DNA of 8,679 nucleotides, taken from a bacterium (GTDB taxonomy: Bacteria > Verrucomicrobiota > Verrucomicrobiae > Opitutales > Opitutaceae). Where the stretch lies: contig JAJXYI010000499.1 of assembly GCA_021780625.1 (NCBI GenBank), positions 1 to 8,679 of the forward strand. The letters are read 5' to 3'. The notes beneath the pieces are model-generated. The model was not told where the DNA came from and did not search any database. It was given only the letters and a program-made list of their open reading frames with translations. A program made the position numbers and the translations under genes. Numbering within the stretch: the first letter of the stretch is position 1; every line of letters begins with the position of its first letter. Of the stretch, positions 5,156 through 8,679 are shown piece after piece.

Positions 5156-6884
5156 CACGGCAGTAGCGCTTTCCCCCGACCAGGTTTCGTACGTACGCGG
5201 CGGCCTGTTCGGGACTTTTTCCGCCTGCGCGGACCAGGACCTCGTGCAGGGCGGCGTCGACGTCGGCGGCCATGCGCGAGGCGTCGCCGCAGACGTACAC
5301 GTGGGCGCCGTCCTCGAGCCAGCGATACAGCTCGGCGGCCTCCTCGCGCATGCGGTGCTGCACGTAGATTTTCTCGGCCTGGTCGCGGGAGAAGGCCGTG
5401 GAGAGCCGGGCAAGCGCACCGCGTGCCTGCCACGACACGATCTCGTCGCGATAGATGAAATCGGAGGCGGCGCGCTGGTCGCCGAAGAACAGCCAGTTCC
5501 TGCCGGAAGCGCCGGTGGCGATGCGCTCCTCGACGAAGGCGCGGAACGGGGCGACGCCGGTGCCGGGTCCGATCATGATCATGGGGACCGAGGGATCGGC
5601 CGGCGGTCGGAAGGACCTGTTTTCGTGCACGTGAACAGGCACGAGGGATTCGCCCGGGATTGCGCGCTCGGCGAGAAAGGTCGAGCAGACGCCCAGCCTG
5701 CGCCGTCCGTCGGCTTCGTAGCGCACGGCGCCCACGGTGAGGTGCACCTCACCCGGATGGGCCTTGGGCGAGGACGAGATGGAATACAGCCTCGGCTGGA
5801 GCCGTTTGAGGAGCGTCACGAATTCGGCGGGAGCCAGACCGGGGCGCGGATGCGCGGTGACGACATCGATTACCTGGCGCAGGGTGACGGCGGCGCCGCC
5901 CGTGCCGGCGCCCTCGAAGCGGGCTCGCAGCTCGGCCGTGGGTTTGCCGAGGTCGTAGTGGGTGGTCAGTGCGAGCTTGAGGGGGACGCTTTCGCCGCCG
6001 GGGGCGGGCACGGCCTCCTCGCCATCCCAGCCGAGGGCGGCGAGCAGTTCGTCGACCAGCCCCGGGCAGTTCCTGGGGAGGACGCCGAGCGCATCGCCGG
6101 CCTCGTAGGAGAGGCCGGATTCGGGGAGGCGGAAGACGAGGTGATTGATCTCCTTGGCGGAATCGTGACCGCTGAGCCGGGTCCGGGAAAGAAGGAGCGA
6201 GGGATAGGGATTCGAGCGGCCGAAGCTCCCGGGGGCTTCGTCGTCCGCGACGACCGCGGGCACAGCCGCATCGGGCGCAGTGGCGGCCACCGGGGCGCCG
6301 ACGGAACCGAGTGCGCCGAGTGTCTGGTCGAGCCAGCCCTTGAACACGGCGTCCTGATCGACGTCGCATTCGGCGATCGGTGAGGCGCGGCGGGCGCCGC
6401 GGCGTTCGAGGAACGCGTCGAAATCGCGACCGCAGCGGCAGAAGTGGGCGTAGTTGGAGTCGCCGAGTGCGCACACGCTGAAGGCGACACCTGCGAGCGC
6501 GGGCGTGGCGTCGGCGGAGAGTTCCGCGTGGAGGGCCTTGGCGTTGTCGGGTGGTTCGCCGTCGCCGTAGGTGCTGGTGATCACGAGGACGGAAGCGCAC
6601 TGCGCGAGCTGGGCGACGGTGGTCTGTGCCATGTCGACCAGGGTGGCGGCGAAGCCCCGTTTGCCGGCCTCCTTGGCAGCCTTCCTGGCAAGGCGCTCGG
6701 CGGTGCCTGTCTGCGAACCGAACAGGATGGTCAGCGGGCGGAGCGCCGGAGCCGGAGGGGCCTGCGTGGGAAGGTTGGCCGGCAGAGGCGCGCGGGAGAA
6801 CAGGCCGGCGAGAAAACCGTTGAGCCAGGCGCGCTGCTCGGTGCTGAAAGGGGCGGAGTCCGGGATGAGGGGGACGGAGTTCAT
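5145..6884 (-). CDS. cysJ: CysJ-like NADPH diflavin reductase (sulfite/nitrite reductase flavoprotein)
   Basis: A 579-residue protein close to the length of E. coli CysJ (599). It carries an N-terminal helical motif (FSTEQRAWLNGF, 13-24) and a proline/alanine linker. The FMN flavodoxin domain shows ILFGSQTGTAE (53-63), STYGDGEPPDNA (104-115) and LGDSNYAHFC (140-149). The FAD domain has RLYSISSSP (365-373) and GVCSTFLA (398-405). The NADPH domain has GPGTGVAPFRAF (439-450) and VCGDASRMAADV (531-542). It ends in RYCRDVY, and the terminal Tyr is expected to stack on FAD as in CysJ. It should move electrons from NADPH through FAD and FMN to a siroheme reductase, here most likely the NirA protein encoded just upstream. 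The ATG at 6884 lies 9 bases after the nirA stop with no clear Shine-Dalgarno. The partner assignment is inferred from adjacency. Confidence 0.9.
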   Translation of the reverse strand: MNSVPLIPDSAPFSTEQRAWLNGFLAGLFSRAPLPANLPTQAPPAPALRPLTILFGSQTGTAERLARKAAKEAGKRGFAATLVDMAQTTVAQLAQCASVLVITSTYGDGEPPDNAKALHAELSADATPALAGVAFSVCALGDSNYAHFCRCGRDFDAFLERRGARRASPIAECDVDQDAVFKGWLDQTLGALGSVGAPVAATAPDAAVPAVVADDEAPGSFGRSNPYPSLLLSRTRLSGHDSAKEINHLVFRLPESGLSYEAGDALGVLPRNCPGLVDELLAALGWDGEEAVPAPGGESVPLKLALTTHYDLGKPTAELRARFEGAGTGGAAVTLRQVIDVVTAHPRPGLAPAEFVTLLKRLQPRLYSISSSPKAHPGEVHLTVGAVRYEADGRRRLGVCSTFLAERAIPGESLVPVHVHENRSFRPPADPSVPMIMIGPGTGVAPFRAFVEERIATGASGRNWLFFGDQRAASDFIYRDEIVSWQARGALARLSTAFSRDQAEKIYVQHRMREEAAELYRWLEDGAHVYVCGDASRMAADVDAALHEVLVRAGGKSPEQAAAYVRNLVGGKRYCRDVY

Positions 6885-6893
6885 GCGTCGGGA

Positions 6894-8678
6894 TCAGGAG
6901 GAGAACAGTTCCTGCAGTTCTTTGACCGAATGGCGCCGGCACCAGGCGACGAAGGACTCGCCGGGCGAGCGGCGTTCGTCGTAGGTCGTCAGGATCGATT
7001 CGACGAGGGAGTTGACCTCGGCGGCGCGGATGCCACGGAACAGTTCCCGGGCGATGCCCTGTTCCTGGTCCATTCCGCCGCCGAGCACGACGTGGTAGCC
7101 CTCGGAGCCGTCCATGAGTTTTGCGCCGACGAAGCCGATGTCCCCGCAGTAGTGCTGTGCGCAGGAGTGGGGACAGCCCGTGAAATGAATATTGACCGGG
7201 TGCCCGAGCGAGAGGCGCTGACCAAGGTGTTTCGCGAGCGCCAGTGCGTGCGCCTTGGTGTCGGCGGCGGCGTATTTGCAGCCCTTGGACCCCGTGCAGG
7301 CGACGATGCCGCCCGTGGCGAGCGAGGCCTCGGTGAAGAAACCCAAGCGCTGGATCGAGCGCCGTGCGGATTCTACAAATGCATCGGCGACGTGCGGAAT
7401 CAGGATATTCTGCCAGACCGTGAGCCTGAGCTCGCCCTTGCCCAGGTGGTCGGCGAGATCGGCGAGGGAACGCATCTGTTTCACGCTCATGCGACCGACG
7501 GGGATGCCGACGCCGATGGAGTTGAGCCCGCGCTGGGACTGGCGGTGTACGCCGAGCCAGCCGTGCTTGAGCACGGGGCGCCTAGGCTCGCAGGCCGACA
7601 GGGGAACGCGCACGAGCGGAAACGCGAGCCGCCGGACGGTCTCGTCGAGGAAGCGGTCCACGCCCCAGGCGTCGAGCAGGTATTTGAATCGCGCCTTTCT
7701 GCGGTCGGTGCGGTCTCCGTTTTCGACGAACACGCGTATCATCGCGGCGGCGACGGCGACTGCCTCGGAGGGCCGGACGAGCAGGCCGGCGTCGCGCGCG
7801 AAGTCGCCGTGCCCCGTGATGCCGCCGAGCTGGACCCGGAAATAGACACCGGGTGCGGGAGCGCCGGCGGCGGCCTGCTCCCTGGGCTCCGGCACGCGGC
7901 AGGCGATGAAGCCGATGTCGTTGGTGTCGGCCGCGACGGAGATCGAACCGCCGTTGTCGAAGGCCACGTTGAACTTGCGGGGAAGGTCGTAGAGATCGCG
8001 GTGATTGAGGATGTAGTGATGGAGGGCCTTGGCGAAGGGACGCACGTCGAGCAGCTCGTCCGGATCGAAGCCGCTGTTGGGCGAGGCCGTGATGTTGCGC
8101 ACGTTGTCGGCGCCCGAGCCGCGGGAGGTGAGGCCGAGTTCCTGGACGCGGGTGAGCACGCGGACGATGTCGCGCGGCCGAAACTCGCGGATCTGCAGGT
8201 TGCCGCGCGTGGTGATGTGGGCGTAGCCACCGCCGAGCTCGGATGCGAGATCCGCGAGGCCGCGCAGCTGGGTGGAGGTGAGCTCGCAGGCGGGGATCCG
8301 CAGCCGGAGCATGAAGCTGTCCTGGGCGGGAGCCACGTAGAACAGCCCGTGGAACTTGAAGCGGAACGAGTCGGCCTCGCCGGGGAAGCGGTCGGCCTCG
8401 GCGTGGGCGACGAGTTTCTCCCAGATGTCGAGGGGGTTCTCCTCGTGTTTCCAGACCTCGGGCTTGGAGAGGTCGCCCAGCGGAGTGCCGTGGACGGAGT
8501 CCTCCGGGGGAGGCGAGGCGAGGTTGGGCGCTCCCGGCGCCGCCGCCGGATCAGCGGCCAGGCGCCCGTCGGCGGCCTGGCCCACGAACGGCAGCCTCAT
8601 GGCCGCGAAGAAGCCCTCGAGGTACTGCTTCTGCTCCGGTGTGAACCCAGCGGGCGTCTCGTCGGTATTCTTGTTCAT
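6894..8678 (-). CDS. nirA: NirA-family siroheme / 4Fe-4S nitrite (or sulfite) reductase
   Basis: A 594-residue hemoprotein predicted to carry out the six-electron reduction of nitrite to ammonium. It has two ferredoxin-like half-domains (from about 100 and from about 375) and the siroheme-facing TTRGNLQIR segment (157-165). The four cysteines that bridge siroheme and the 4Fe-4S cluster are C461-x5-C467 (CTGSKGC) and C502-x3-C506 (GCPHSC). KHEENPLDIWEKL (77-89) and the block from GADNVRNITASP to FDNGGSIS (189-246) are NirA-like. The N-terminus has an FTPEQKQYLEGFFA helix (12-25) followed by an Ala/Pro-rich linker (about 35-60). Nitrite rather than sulfite is preferred because nasA is in the same operon, but these folds do not separate cleanly by sequence, so sulfite reductase remains possible. 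The start ATG is at 8676-8678, one base from the window edge, so its leader and promoter are not visible. Confidence 0.88.
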   Translation of the reverse strand: MNKNTDETPAGFTPEQKQYLEGFFAAMRLPFVGQAADGRLAADPAAAPGAPNLASPPPEDSVHGTPLGDLSKPEVWKHEENPLDIWEKLVAHAEADRFPGEADSFRFKFHGLFYVAPAQDSFMLRLRIPACELTSTQLRGLADLASELGGGYAHITTRGNLQIREFRPRDIVRVLTRVQELGLTSRGSGADNVRNITASPNSGFDPDELLDVRPFAKALHHYILNHRDLYDLPRKFNVAFDNGGSISVAADTNDIGFIACRVPEPREQAAAGAPAPGVYFRVQLGGITGHGDFARDAGLLVRPSEAVAVAAAMIRVFVENGDRTDRRKARFKYLLDAWGVDRFLDETVRRLAFPLVRVPLSACEPRRPVLKHGWLGVHRQSQRGLNSIGVGIPVGRMSVKQMRSLADLADHLGKGELRLTVWQNILIPHVADAFVESARRSIQRLGFFTEASLATGGIVACTGSKGCKYAAADTKAHALALAKHLGQRLSLGHPVNIHFTGCPHSCAQHYCGDIGFVGAKLMDGSEGYHVVLGGGMDQEQGIARELFRGIRAAEVNSLVESILTTYDERRSPGESFVAWCRRHSVKELQELFSS

Positions 8679-8679
8679 G

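Larger units (their letters stand above)
988..8678 (-). other. Four-gene nitrate assimilation operon (nirA, cysJ-like, dmsBC-like fusion, nasA)
   Basis: Four intact genes are read leftwards. nirA to cysJ-like is spaced by 9 bases, cysJ-like overlaps the ferredoxin-anchor fusion by 11 bases, and a 400-base repeat island precedes nasA. Tight spacing supports co-transcription of the first three. nasA may be read through the repeat island or have its own promoter, although I see no convincing -35/-10 pair in that GC-rich stretch. The transcription start would lie to the right of 8679, outside the window. No nitrate transporter, regulator or molybdenum-cofactor gene is present here. No terminator for the - strand is visible after 988. 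Confidence 0.75.

Noticed and set aside
5156..5419. Upstream start for the ferredoxin-anchor fusion at 5419, adding 88 residues
   Set aside because: The added part is Arg/Ser/Thr/Pro-rich and overlaps the NADPH domain and C-terminus of the flavoprotein in another frame; the ATG at 5155 gives the usual operon overlap.
3665..5458. A 597-codon open frame on the + strand opposite the ferredoxin-anchor fusion
   Set aside because: Antisense shadow with low-complexity composition; the opposite strand shows 16 cluster cysteines and membrane helices.
5064..6383. A 439-codon open frame on the + strand opposite the CysJ-like gene
   Set aside because: Antisense shadow; no recognisable motif, and the flavoprotein is complete on the other strand.

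Overview
The window is GC-rich (roughly two thirds G+C by eye) and is dominated by one leftward (- strand) operon for nitrate assimilation. Intact genes, frequent absence of a clear Shine-Dalgarno, NirA/CysJ/DmsBC-type proteins and purine-rich 7-bp tandem repeats together suggest a Verrucomicrobiota bacterium, perhaps of the Opitutales. That placement is an inference from family resemblance and repeat style; there is no marker gene to prove it.

Layout. 1-284 (+): the C-terminal part of a VOC (glyoxalase/bleomycin-resistance fold) protein cut by the window edge. 285-609: 325 bases without a gene, holding a degenerate CAGAGG-type interspersed repeat (about 301-433), a strong intrinsic terminator on the + strand (492-520) and a small hairpin (566-588). 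610-981 (+): a small cytidine/blasticidin-type deaminase. It ends only 6 bases from the convergent stop of the nitrate reductase gene at 988. 988-3222 (-): a molybdopterin nitrate reductase catalytic subunit (NasA-like). 3223-3622: 400 bases without a gene, made almost entirely of phased 7-bp repeats and a duplicated 72-nt spacer (148-nt period). 3623-5155 (-): a fusion of a four-cluster ferredoxin (DmsB-like) with a DmsC-like membrane anchor. 5145-6884 (-): a CysJ-like FMN/FAD/NADPH diflavin reductase. 6894-8678 (-): a NirA-family siroheme/4Fe-4S nitrite (or sulfite) reductase, whose start codon sits at the last bases of the window. The operon promoter therefore lies outside the window.

How the genes fit together: transcription runs nirA -> cysJ-like -> dmsBC-like fusion -> nasA. 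The most economical model is that NasA reduces nitrate to nitrite in the cytoplasm using electrons delivered from the membrane quinol pool by the ferredoxin-anchor fusion. NirA would then reduce nitrite to ammonium using NADPH electrons passed by the CysJ-like flavoprotein. The unusual points are the quinol-type anchor on an apparently cytoplasmic assimilatory reductase, the NADPH-diflavin partner for a NirA protein, a related short N-terminal motif on both NirA and its flavoprotein, and a repeat island lying inside the operon. These are inferences from gene content; no biochemical claim is proved by the sequence.
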